From Bacteroidota bacterium (GTDB lineage Bacteria > Bacteroidota > Bacteroidia > Bacteroidales > F082), in assembly GCA_018830105.1 (NCBI GenBank), contig JAHJTC010000013.1, positions 1-61,884 of the forward strand: DNA of 61,884 bases. The letters run 5' to 3'. Shown here piece after piece: positions 16,902-26,200 of the stretch (position 1 is the first letter of the stretch; each line of letters starts with the position of its first letter). Below the pieces are notes generated by a model. The model ran no database searches. It saw nothing but the letters and a program-made list of their open reading frames with translations, and was not told where the DNA came from. The translations under genes were made by a program, and so were the position numbers.

Positions 16902-18245
16902 TTGATTTTGGACACACCTGACCCTGACCCCTATGCGAGTTTAATCGCTATTATAATCAATTTTACGGTTACCAATTTTTCTTCTGAAATTATCATCAGC
17001 ATTTTTGTGTTGCTGGTTTTATTGCTGTTGTCTGCTTTAGTTTCCGGCAGCGAAACGGCTTATTTTTCGCTTAAGCCAGCTGATGTAAATTTGTTGGAAG
17101 CCGTTACAACAGCATCAAATAAGTTGGTGCTTTCGCATCGCGATAATCCAAAAACATTGTTGGCGACCCTTTTAATAGCCAATAACCTGATCAATGTGGC
17201 CATTGTTATTTTATCCGGTTTTGTGGCCGATCATTTTTTGCGGTTGAGCGAGAATCCTGTAGTTGCTTTTCTGATTCAAATTGTGGCAATCACTTCATTG
17301 ATTTTATTGGTTGGTGAAATTATCCCCAAAGTTGTGGCTAATAAATTTCCCCTTAAAGTGGCTGTGTTTATGGCCAGGCCGATTCGGTTTATGATCAGTT
17401 TATTTAAGCCATTTAGTGTGCTTTTGTCTGCCTCCAGCACTTTCCTGGATAAGCGGCTGAGTCGAAAAATGCGAAGTATTTCAATGAGCGAATTATCCGA
17501 TGCCATTGATATTACTTCTGATGAGAGTGCGCTGCCCGAAGAAAAGCAAATGTTGAAAGGGATAGCCACTTTTAGCGAGAAAGAGGTAAGGAGTATTATG
17601 AAATCGCGGGTAAATATTACTGCCATCGATATCGAAACGCCTTTTGAGGAACTGCTTGAGCTGATTCTGAGTAGTGGCTTTTCACGTATTCCTGCCTATG
17701 AAGGAAGCTTTGATAAAGTAGTGGGAATTTTATACATCAAAGATTTACTCCCGTATATCAAAAGCAAAGAAGTGGATTGGAGATCACTGATCAGGCCGGC
17801 ATTTTTTATCCCTGAAAATAAAAAAATCAATGACCTGCTTCAGGAGTTTCGCGAGAAGAAAATCCACATGGCTATCGTTGTTGATGAATATGGCGGAACT
17901 TCTGGTTTGCTCACATTAGAGGATATTATCGAGGAAATTGTTGGTGATATCTCCGATGAGTTTGACAAGGAACCTGACAATAGTTTTTATCAAAGAGTTG
18001 ATGCTGATCACACCCTTTTTGATGCCAGCACAAGTCTGTTGGATTTCTGTAAGGTGATGGAGCTCAACGAACATTATTTTGCCGATGTTCAGGGTGAATC
18101 AGATACGCTGGCAGGATTATTGCTCGAAATTGAAGGAAGAATTCCAAAGTCGGGGGTGATAATAAACTGCAATGATTTTGCTTTTAAAGTTACAGATGCT
18201 GATGCCCGCCGTATTAAGAAGTTAGAAGTGAGTAAAAAAGATTAA
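16902..18245 (+). CDS. gldE: Gliding motility-associated protein GldE (CNNM/CorC-type membrane protein)
   Basis: A 447-residue protein. Hydrophobic N-terminal DUF21/CNNM region with about four helices (25-170; includes SGSETAYFSL), then two CBS domains (about 205-335; RVNITAIDIETPFEEL, EYGGTSGLLTLEDIIEEIVGDI), then a CorC/HlyC C-terminal domain. The family is related to magnesium/cobalt efflux proteins; in Flavobacteria GldE supports gliding/T9SS with GldD. The start is the TTG at 16902: no ATG lies nearby and the residues after it (LDTPDPDPY) suit the family. A TATTTTTG -7 box at 16866-16873 could give it a promoter separate from ssb. gldD begins 4 nt after its stop. Confidence 0.88.
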   Translation: MILDTPDPDPYASLIAIIINFTVTNFSSEIIISIFVLLVLLLLSALVSGSETAYFSLKPADVNLLEAVTTASNKLVLSHRDNPKTLLATLLIANNLINVAIVILSGFVADHFLRLSENPVVAFLIQIVAITSLILLVGEIIPKVVANKFPLKVAVFMARPIRFMISLFKPFSVLLSASSTFLDKRLSRKMRSISMSELSDAIDITSDESALPEEKQMLKGIATFSEKEVRSIMKSRVNITAIDIETPFEELLELILSSGFSRIPAYEGSFDKVVGILYIKDLLPYIKSKEVDWRSLIRPAFFIPENKKINDLLQEFREKKIHMAIVVDEYGGTSGLLTLEDIIEEIVGDISDEFDKEPDNSFYQRVDADHTLFDASTSLLDFCKVMELNEHYFADVQGESDTLAGLLLEIEGRIPKSGVIINCNDFAFKVTDADARRIKKLEVSKKD

Positions 18246-18249
18246 TTGG

Positions 18250-18831
18250 ATGTTTAAAAACCTAAAGACTTTATTGTTACTGTTCGTTATCATTGTAATT
18301 AGCTCCTGCGAGGCGGATTATGCGCCTAAACCAAGAGGGTATTTCCGGATTGACATGCCTGTGAAAAATTTTCAATTGGTTGACAGCATTCCTGCTTATC
18401 AGTTTGAAAGCCCTGAATATGCAGTGATTACGCCTGATTACAATAGTGCGCAGGAAGAAAACTGGTTCAATATGGAGTTTCCGCAATTCAAGGGCAGCTT
18501 GCATATCAGCCACAAAAAGATTGAGAATAATCTGCCGGTTTATTTAGAGGATATGCATACGATGCTGATGCAACACTTGCCCAAGGCTACTGCTATTACT
18601 GATAGTTTGATCGTGGATAAGGAACGTAATGTTTATGGCTTATTGTTTAGCATTCAAGGCAAAAGAGTGGCTTCTCCATTGCAGTTTTACCTTACTGACA
18701 GCACAAGTAATTTTGTCCGCGGAGCGCTGTATTTCAATATTCGTCCCAATAATGATTCACTTAAACCTGTGATTGGTTTTTTGCGCGAAGATATCGATCA
18801 CTTTATCGAAACCCTGGAGTGGAAAGATTAG
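18250..18831 (+). CDS. gldD: Gliding motility lipoprotein GldD
   Basis: A 193-residue lipoprotein: signal peptide ending in the lipobox VISSC with lipidated Cys20, then the GldD-type opening DYAPKPRGYFRIDMP. The remainder is a single periplasmic domain. GldD is needed for gliding and T9SS function in Flavobacterium, where gldE and gldD are also neighbours. Here it follows gldE by 4 nt. The two T9SS-tagged enzymes in this window (M28 peptidase, GH57 enzyme) fit an active T9SS in the organism. Confidence 0.92.
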   Translation: MFKNLKTLLLLFVIIVISSCEADYAPKPRGYFRIDMPVKNFQLVDSIPAYQFESPEYAVITPDYNSAQEENWFNMEFPQFKGSLHISHKKIENNLPVYLEDMHTMLMQHLPKATAITDSLIVDKERNVYGLLFSIQGKRVASPLQFYLTDSTSNFVRGALYFNIRPNNDSLKPVIGFLREDIDHFIETLEWKD

Positions 18832-18907
18832 CCTGAATTAGACTTAAAAAGTAAACAAATCCTTGTATATAGAGTATTATATCCGCGGCTTCGGACACTA
18901 ATTCAGG
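18832..18907. terminator. Long inverted repeat between convergent genes, possible bidirectional terminator
   Basis: CCTGAATTAG at 18832-18841 and CTAATTCAGG at 18898-18907 are perfect complements 56 nt apart. Inside lies a short TCCG...CGGA hairpin. Position between the ends of gldD (+) and the AlgJ-like gene (-) fits termination, but T-tracts are poor on both sides. Confidence 0.45.
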
Positions 18908-18912
18908 TTGGA

Positions 18913-20226
18913 TCACTGCGAATTTTCTTTTTTCTGCTTATTATCATAAACCCAGCCTGCATCCAGCAAAAGCATTTCTTCCGCTGAAATGCCTCGTTTT
19001 TTTGCTTTTTCATGGATGACTTCCATATAGGAGTCGCTTTTGCTAATACGATCAGCAATTTCTTTGATGGCCATCTTTCTTTCTAAAGCAGCGCTGCCGC
19101 CATCTTTGATAAGCGCATATAATTCATCGATAAACCCAAAACCATAGCGATCCATATTGGCATCGGTTTGTATAATCAAAATCACCTCATTATCAGCAAC
19201 AGCCTGAAATAAATCCACCGCAACTCTGTCTTTTGGTTTTCCATCCAGGTAATGCACCTGCTTGTTGTAATACCAAAAGCTGTTAGCTTTAAAGGATTTG
19301 GCAGCATAACCCCCGCCAAACCATTGCCAGTAATAACTATCTGCGACAGTGATTACACGGGGCCATTTCGTTTGATTGTTGATATTGAATGTAAATTCCG
19401 GATAAGGCATCGGATAGTCGGCTGGCGGAAGAATAATATTCATGCCTTCCCAAAGGTCGCGATCAGGTGAGCGCAGCTTACTTTTCACCTTGATTTCAGC
19501 CATTTCAAAGTCTATAAAATCGCTGTTTAAATGGTGTTCCATCAGCTTAAAAACAGAATCGAAAACCATTCCAAGGCCATAATAGCTCCAATGAATACCT
19601 GCTTTTGGGTAGAGCGCATAACGGCTGGTATCTTTCACAGCATTAAACCAATCATTGCCGCCAATCACGTCAATATTATTTTCGAGTAATAAACGATAGT
19701 ATTCCGTATAATTTTGCTTGCCGATGCTGTCAGGCCTATATTTATCAGGAATAAATTCCGGAAAAAAACTTCCTTTTCCGGGAGCAAGCACAACAATAAG
19801 CTGTTTGTTATTGGCTTTGAGCCAATTGTTAACGACAATGGTTTTTTCTACATCGGTTTTAACTTTCTCGTCTCCAACATAATCAAGGCCGTATAGGGCT
19901 TTTATATAATTTAGTTCAAATAGATAACCTGCTTTTCCAATGATAACGCCCTGGGCATTGATGGTGTCGAACAAGCTGTATTGCAGTTGATTATGCAGCC
20001 TGACCAGATCAGGCCGATAACCGATATTGTTTTCCAGGTACTTATTCATGCTGTCCTGAAAGCTCCCGTCCCAAAAATGTGCAAACGACCACCCAGGCAT
20101 GGGCGGCGTGCTAAAGGCTCCCTTGAGGGCACGCACTTTAGGCACTTCAAATTGCTGCTGCAAAAAGGGGAGTATCAGCAGCAGCATCAGCACTGCAAAC
20201 AAACTATGTTTTATCCATTTTTGCAT
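18913..20226 (-). CDS. AlgJ/AlgX-like (DHHW family) exopolysaccharide O-acetylation protein
   Basis: A 437-residue protein with one N-terminal membrane helix (about 7-24) and a large periplasmic domain. The domain resembles the SGNH-like AlgJ/AlgX/DHHW family: an ITVADSYYWQW segment carries the Asp-Ser pair near the family's catalytic serine, and AGIHWSYYG matches the conserved His-Trp motif. Together with the MBOAT protein encoded just upstream (stop and start overlap by one base), it would move acetyl groups from a membrane donor onto a cell-surface polysaccharide. The acceptor polymer is unknown, because no glycosyltransferase lies nearby. Confidence 0.78.
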   Translation of the reverse strand: MQKWIKHSLFAVLMLLLILPFLQQQFEVPKVRALKGAFSTPPMPGWSFAHFWDGSFQDSMNKYLENNIGYRPDLVRLHNQLQYSLFDTINAQGVIIGKAGYLFELNYIKALYGLDYVGDEKVKTDVEKTIVVNNWLKANNKQLIVVLAPGKGSFFPEFIPDKYRPDSIGKQNYTEYYRLLLENNIDVIGGNDWFNAVKDTSRYALYPKAGIHWSYYGLGMVFDSVFKLMEHHLNSDFIDFEMAEIKVKSKLRSPDRDLWEGMNIILPPADYPMPYPEFTFNINNQTKWPRVITVADSYYWQWFGGGYAAKSFKANSFWYYNKQVHYLDGKPKDRVAVDLFQAVADNEVILIIQTDANMDRYGFGFIDELYALIKDGGSAALERKMAIKEIADRISKSDSYMEVIHEKAKKRGISAEEMLLLDAGWVYDNKQKKENSQ

Positions 20227-21644
20227 TAAAACCTGAAATAGATAAAGGGATTAAAACCGCTTGAAGTGATGGCGCTCAGGCTAATAATAAATAGCACTAC
20301 AGAAGCAAGTGTCATCCATACAATTGTAAGGAATGATTGCTTTTTGCTGAACAACCGCATCTGCCATAGCTCCAGTTTTGGGACGTAGGCCAGCACAGCA
20401 AACAGTCCGGCAAAAATCATGGTCATCCACACTGCCTGACTTGCGAGAATTGTTTCGCCTCCCCTAAAACTAAACATACCAGCTGTGAATTGCCACACCT
20501 GCTCCATACTTTCGGCTCTGAAGAGCACCCAGCCAACCAGCGTGATAACGAAGGTAATCAGTACACTTGGGAATTTACCGATAGCTTTGAAAAACTTTAA
20601 CAGGAAAAGCCTGTCGGCGACAAGAAAAAATCCGTGAAATGCGCCCCAGATCACAAAATTCCAGGCAGCACCATGCCAGAGTCCCGAGATCAGAAAAACC
20701 AGCCAGAGGTTAAAATACATCCTGAAAGGATTTACCCTGTTACCACCGAGTGGAATATACAGGTAATCGCGCATCCAACGGCCAAGGGTCATGTGCCAGC
20801 GTCTCCAGAACTCAGAGATGTTTTGAGAAATATAAGGGTTATTAAAGTTTTCGGGAAAGTCGAAACCGATCATACGGCCAAGGCCAATAGCCATATCCGA
20901 ATAGCCGGCAAAATCATAATAGATTTGGAAGGCATAGGCCAAAATTCCAATCCATAAAGTGATGGTTGCCAGCTGAGTAGGATCAGCGGCGAAAACACTA
21001 TCGGCGTATGCTCCCAAAGGATTGGCAATCATAACTTTGCGACCAAGTCCAACGCTAAAACGGAAAAATCCGGTAAGTCTGTTATCTGCAGTTTCATTAG
21101 AACGGCGATCGACCAATTGTTCAGCAATTTCATTAAAGCGTACGATGGGACCGGCGATCAGTTGCGGGAACATTAAAATATAAAGCGCCAGATCAGTCAC
21201 CTTTTTTAGTGGTGGATGGATGCCACGGTGCACATCAACGGCATAGGTCATTTTTTGAAAAGTAAAAAACGAAATGCCGATGGGCAGCACAACATGTGTC
21301 CACGAGATGGATTCGCTGCCAAACTGTTGCAATACCCAATCAAGGTTTTCGACAAAAAAGTTGGCGTACTTAAAATAGGCCAGCAAACCAATGTTTAAGG
21401 CGATACTTAGCCCGGTAAGCCAGCGTTTTTTATTGCCGCTCGACCGGTACATCCACTTCACAAGGTAAAAGTCGATGAGAATACTGCCGATTACAATAAA
21501 AATAAAATCTGGTGCTCCCCAGGCATAAAAAAATATACTGGCCAGCAATGCGATATAATTTTTAGCCGCACGTGGCACAATAAAGTACAACAACAGAAAG
21601 CCCGGCAAAAAGTAAAGAAGAAAAAGACTGCTACTAAAAACCAT
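20226..21644 (-). CDS. MBOAT-family O-acyltransferase (AlgI/DltB-like)
   Basis: A polytopic protein of 472 residues with about 11 helices. It has the MBOAT hallmark segments: the RWHMTLGRWMRDYLYIPLGG stretch, and the catalytic histidine in SGLWHGAAWNFVIWG. The opening VFSSSLFLLYFLPGFLLLYF is typical of AlgI-type members. It transfers an acyl (usually acetyl) group across the membrane for the AlgJ-like partner that follows. A TAAATTTG -7 box lies 26 nt upstream of the ATG. Confidence 0.93.
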   Translation of the reverse strand: MVFSSSLFLLYFLPGFLLLYFIVPRAAKNYIALLASIFFYAWGAPDFIFIVIGSILIDFYLVKWMYRSSGNKKRWLTGLSIALNIGLLAYFKYANFFVENLDWVLQQFGSESISWTHVVLPIGISFFTFQKMTYAVDVHRGIHPPLKKVTDLALYILMFPQLIAGPIVRFNEIAEQLVDRRSNETADNRLTGFFRFSVGLGRKVMIANPLGAYADSVFAADPTQLATITLWIGILAYAFQIYYDFAGYSDMAIGLGRMIGFDFPENFNNPYISQNISEFWRRWHMTLGRWMRDYLYIPLGGNRVNPFRMYFNLWLVFLISGLWHGAAWNFVIWGAFHGFFLVADRLFLLKFFKAIGKFPSVLITFVITLVGWVLFRAESMEQVWQFTAGMFSFRGGETILASQAVWMTMIFAGLFAVLAYVPKLELWQMRLFSKKQSFLTIVWMTLASVVLFIISLSAITSSGFNPFIYFRF

Positions 21645-21669
21645 AGCAATGGATTTGATTCAGAGTTGG

Positions 21670-21677
21670 CAAATTTA
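21670..21677 (-). promoter_or_regulatory. -7 box of the MBOAT/AlgJ-like pair
   Basis: TAAATTTG on the minus strand, 26 nt before the MBOAT start. No convincing -33. Confidence 0.4.
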
Positions 21678-21836
21678 AAAGAATATTATATAGGCCATAC
21701 ATCATTTGCAGAGCAAATGTTAAATTCTTTTTTTGAATTGCAATGGTCTGCGGAAGAGGCAACTTGCTTTTCATTTAGAATTTGCTGTATTAATATCGGA
21801 TTCTTTTATATTTTAGCGCCTTCAAAAAACACTTCA

Positions 21837-23192
21837 ATGCATAAAAACAAACCACGTTTATCGTTCTGGGACATCTGGAACATGAGTTTTGGATTTTTAG
21901 GTATCCAAATGGGTTTTGCACTTCAAAATGCGAATGCCAGCAGGATTTTGCAAACCTTTGGTGCTGATGTGGAACATCTGTCGTGGTTTTGGTTGGTTGC
22001 GCCTATCACAGGTATGATAGTGCAACCTATCATCGGCCATTATAGCGATCAAACCTGGACCCGATTAGGAAGGCGGAGACCGTATTTCCTTTCTGGAGCT
22101 GTTTTGGCTGCTATCGGATTGATTCTAATGCCTAACTCGCCTATGTTTGCCGCTTATCTGCCGGCTTTGTGGATTGGAGCTGGTATGCTGATGATCATGG
22201 ATGCTTCATTCAATGTTGCGATGGAGCCTTTCAGAGCGCTGGTGGCTGATAAATTACCTACAGATCAGCGCACGCTAGGGTTTTCTGTGCAAACGCTGCT
22301 GATTGGAATTGGTGCTGTTGTTGGCTCCTGGTTGCCTTATGTGCTCTCTAATTGGTTTGGATTTAACGAGTTGGCTGCAGAAGGTGAAGTGCCACTCAGT
22401 TTAAAATTGTCATTTTTTATCGGAGCGGGCATCTTGGTCACCACAATTATATGGACCGTGGTGACCACGAAAGAATATTCGCCCGAAGAGCAGGAACTAT
22501 ATGCGGAGGATGCACCGCCGGTTGATGCAGAACCTGCTCGATTCGTAGATATTTTCAAGGATTTCGCAAATATGCCTTCCACGATGAAGCAGTTGGGATT
22601 GGTACAGTTTTTCTCCTGGTTTGCACTTTTTTCGATGTGGGTATTTACAACTCCGGCTCTCGCACAGCATGTGTGGGGGCTTTCGGCCGATGATCGGAGC
22701 TCAGCAGCTTTTAATGAAGCCGGCGATTATGTGGGCGTTATCTTTGGTGTGTACAATTTGGTAGCAGCAATTTTTGCGATGGCATTGCCCGTTATAGCAG
22801 CAAAAGTAGGTCGCAAACGAACACACGCCATCAACCTCACACTTGGGGGATTAGGTTTGATGTCGATTGTGCTGATAACTTCACCCGAAATGAAATGGTT
22901 GCTCAACCTGAGTATGATCGGTGTTGGTATTGCCTGGGCAAGTATTTTAGCTATGCCGTATGCCATTTTAGCAGGATCGATTCCTGCCCGAAAGATGGGA
23001 GTTTATATGGGAATTTTCAATTTCTTTATCACTTTTCCACAAATTGTAAATGGCATTTTTGGAGGCCCTATCGTAAAGTTTTTCTATGGTGGACATGCCG
23101 TTTGGGCGCTTGTAACTGCCGGTGTATTAATGATTCTGGGTGCTGTTTCGGTACTATTTGTGAAGGATGAAGATGATATTATAAAATCCTGA
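21837..23192 (+). CDS. MFS transporter, SLC45-like (sugar type)
   Basis: A 451-residue protein with 12 predicted helices. The opening MHKNKPRLSFWDIWNMSFGF and the loop TWTRLGRRRPYFLSGAV (MFS motif A) match the SLC45/GPH-like group that carries disaccharides with protons. A second motif-A-like loop, VGRKRTHAIN, lies in the C-terminal half. An open frame extends 57 codons upstream to 21666, but that extension has no family character and would overlap the divergent promoter; the ATG at 21837 fits the family length. It is monocistronic and ends at a strong terminator. The substrate is not deducible. Confidence 0.87.
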   Translation: MHKNKPRLSFWDIWNMSFGFLGIQMGFALQNANASRILQTFGADVEHLSWFWLVAPITGMIVQPIIGHYSDQTWTRLGRRRPYFLSGAVLAAIGLILMPNSPMFAAYLPALWIGAGMLMIMDASFNVAMEPFRALVADKLPTDQRTLGFSVQTLLIGIGAVVGSWLPYVLSNWFGFNELAAEGEVPLSLKLSFFIGAGILVTTIIWTVVTTKEYSPEEQELYAEDAPPVDAEPARFVDIFKDFANMPSTMKQLGLVQFFSWFALFSMWVFTTPALAQHVWGLSADDRSSAAFNEAGDYVGVIFGVYNLVAAIFAMALPVIAAKVGRKRTHAINLTLGGLGLMSIVLITSPEMKWLLNLSMIGVGIAWASILAMPYAILAGSIPARKMGVYMGIFNFFITFPQIVNGIFGGPIVKFFYGGHAVWALVTAGVLMILGAVSVLFVKDEDDIIKS

Positions 23193-23206
23193 AAGATTAA
23201 TGCATA

Positions 23207-23240
23207 AAAAAACCGGATCGAGCATGCGATCCGGTTTTTT
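23207..23240. terminator. Strong bidirectional terminator between the MFS gene and the redox operon
   Basis: A 14-bp perfect stem AAAAAACCGGATCG / CGATCCGGTTTTTT with a 6-nt loop, flanked by A- and T-runs. It lies 15 nt after the MFS stop and 21 nt after the stop of the convergent large redox subunit. Confidence 0.92.
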
Positions 23241-23260
23241 TAGTAAAAAGACGTATTTAT

Positions 23261-26200
23261 TTACCACCCAAGCTTTTCATTAAACTCCTCATCAATTGTT
23301 TTGTGTAATAAGTCACAGCCAAAATCAAACTGACGGTTTTCATTGTCTTTGGCCTTAAACTGAAAATGAAGATCCATGAAATCGCCTCGGCGAGGGAGCA
23401 GACTTATTGCTTCTTCCAATGCTTGAGCAGGTGTGGTGATGTCATTAACAGCTGTTTTAGCAAGCAGTTTGACCAACTGGGTAAAGGAATTATCCGTGAT
23501 GTTGACCTCCAGCTGTTTTTCGATCTGCTGGATTTTGCGTTGTGAATTGGTGTAAGATCCGCCAAACTCCCATGGCATTGAAGCTGGTAACACCAAATCG
23601 GCCTCAAGCGCTGTTTCACTCATCCACAGCTCTTGCACCACTTTAAAATCGATGCGATCGAATTGCTGTTTCATATCTTGCTTGTCAAGTGCGCAACCAA
23701 CAGGATCTTCTCCGAAGATAAAAGCATTTTTAATTTTCCCTGCACGGAAAATTTTATACACACTATTGATTGTAAATGGCAACTCGTCCACTTTCCATTT
23801 AAAACGCATGCGGTGCTGAAGATCTTCGTCCAGTATAGGTTCTGCGCCTATTCCAATTTTGTGACAAACGCCCATATCGAAAATGCCATGGGCATTGTTT
23901 TTTTCTTTCAGGGCGATGAGTCCGTTGGCGGTTTTCCCCAGTTTTCCGGTGATCATAGCCAGGTTGTGCATGGCCATACTGGCATTGGCCGAAAGTTCCT
24001 TCTCCTGAAAGATCAAAATGGCATTCATCTCTTCATTATAGTCCCGGGCAAATGCTTCAATTGTTTCTTTATCGGTTCCGGCAAATTTCAGCATTTGCTC
24101 GAAATCAGCAGCCAGCAGGTCTTGGCGATAGGCTTCAAATCCTTCAGTACGATCTTTTATAAAGAGTTCGTTGTGTTGGTTATTCTCAATTAGATAACGA
24201 TTTACAGCCTGAATAAAATAGAAATAATTATCGATTTGTATCACCTGATCAGCCTTTTGGCTAAAGTGACTGTTTTTGAGGGTCGTTAGGTGAGTGAGTG
24301 CGATGTCTTCTTTATGTTTTGTATTAAATATCAGGTGATTAATAACCGGATGATCATGATGCAACTCGCCTCCGGCGACATAAATTTTACTTGCGCCACG
24401 AATATCACAATAGGAGGCGTTTTCATTGGAGTTATGGAAATACCCATCGCCGCGACCCATATAGTGAAAACTGCTTACATTATTGGTTTTTGCGCCAGCA
24501 CGTGCCAGTTTTTGAATCATATAGAGTTCTTCGTTGGTAAGCCTGGCGCCTCCAAAAAAGGCATTTTCATCAGGGCTCACAGCCTTTATTTTTGCTGTAA
24601 TCAGCGAATAGGCTTCCTCAAAACCAATTGCTTTAAATCCAGTCTTGGTCTTTAGCAATGGCTGTGTAATCCGGCCAGGATTATTGAAAAGCTTATAACC
24701 AAAAAGCATTCTGCGGTTGATGTAGTTTGGCCTGTTTATATCACCCTTGCGGGCTTCGGCTTTGTAAAATTGTCCGCGGTGATGCATCAGATTCACTTCA
24801 TAGCCTTCGGAGCCAAACATATCAATTGTTTCGATAGCCTGCAGCTTAAGCGGCCCGGGTTTGAAGCTGTAATTTTCGGTCAGGGCACCTGTTGGACAGC
24901 TTGTAATACACATTCCACAACTTTCGCAACTCGTCTGCTGCAAGGGCAATCCCATGCTTGGTGCAACATAGCTTTTGAAGCCTCTGTTGATCAGACCCAA
25001 GGCATTGGCGCCTACAACTTCGCGGCAAATGCGAATACAACGACTACACAAAATACATTTATTGTTGTCGATTTCAATAAATGGATGTCTGAAATCGACC
25101 TGATGTTGATGAAACTCTCCGGGATAGAATTTTTGTTCGGCCTGATAGGTGGTTGAATGCTTCTTCAGGTCGCAATCAAAGTAAGCAGTGCAGCCGCATT
25201 CGAGGCATCGGCTGGCTTCCAGCTGTGCAACCTCTTCATTTTCGTAGCCCAGTTCAACTTCTTTAAAATTGAACCGGTCTTTGGCGTCAAGCACGGGCAT
25301 TTCATGCCTTTTTTGGCTGGGAAACTGTCCGATGTAGTCCTTATTTTCCTGTTCCTTGAAATTTTCGCGCTTGCTTAAAAACTCTTTTTTAAGTGGCTCA
25401 ACAGCTATTCCGTTCAAAAATTGATGACACGAATGGGCAGCAATTTTAGCCTGTGCAATGGCTTCGATAATAGTTGCGGGGCCTGTTACGCCATCGCCGG
25501 CTGCAAAAACAGAAGGAATGCCGGTTTGCAGCGTATGTTTATTGGCATCAATATCACCCCAGCGATTAACCGCCAGCTTGCCATTTTCAGCAAAGGAATT
25601 CATGTGTTCAATAAAATCGACATCGGTTTTTTGTCCGATGGCTGCCAGTACATAGTCTGCTTCCAAATCAAATTCAGAATCAGCTACCGGCACAGGGCGG
25701 CGGCGTCCTGAGGCATCAGGTTCGCCCAAAGCCATGCGAATCAATCGCACCTTACGTAGTTTATTGTTTTCGTCCTTTAAAATTTCAACAGGATTGGTAA
25801 GGAAAAGGTATTCAACGCCTTCAAGCTTGGATTCGTGAATTTCTATCGGATTTGCAGGCATTTCTTTTTCGGTTCGGCGATAGACCACATATACTTTTTT
25901 CGCCTTCCCCCTGATGGCTGTGCGGCAGCAATCCATTGCTGTGTTTCCTCCTCCTACAACAACTACAGTTTTGCCCGTAAAATCAGGTCTTTGGCCGGTC
26001 ATTTCCATGTTTTTCAGGAAAGTAATTCCTGCAAAAACATTTTCTGCATCATCGCCTGTGCAGCCTACCAAGGTGCCTTTTTGTGAGCCAATGGTGAGTA
26101 TGGTGGCATCAAATTCTTTGTTTAAAGTATCGTAGGAAAGCCCGTCACCCAATTTTTTGTTGTAGTGAATTTTAACACCCATATCAGTGATGTTTTTCAC

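Noticed and set aside
21666..21836. 57-codon N-terminal extension of the MFS transporter
   Set aside because: The added residues do not resemble an MFS N-terminus and would cover the divergent MBOAT promoter; the ATG at 21837 fits family length.
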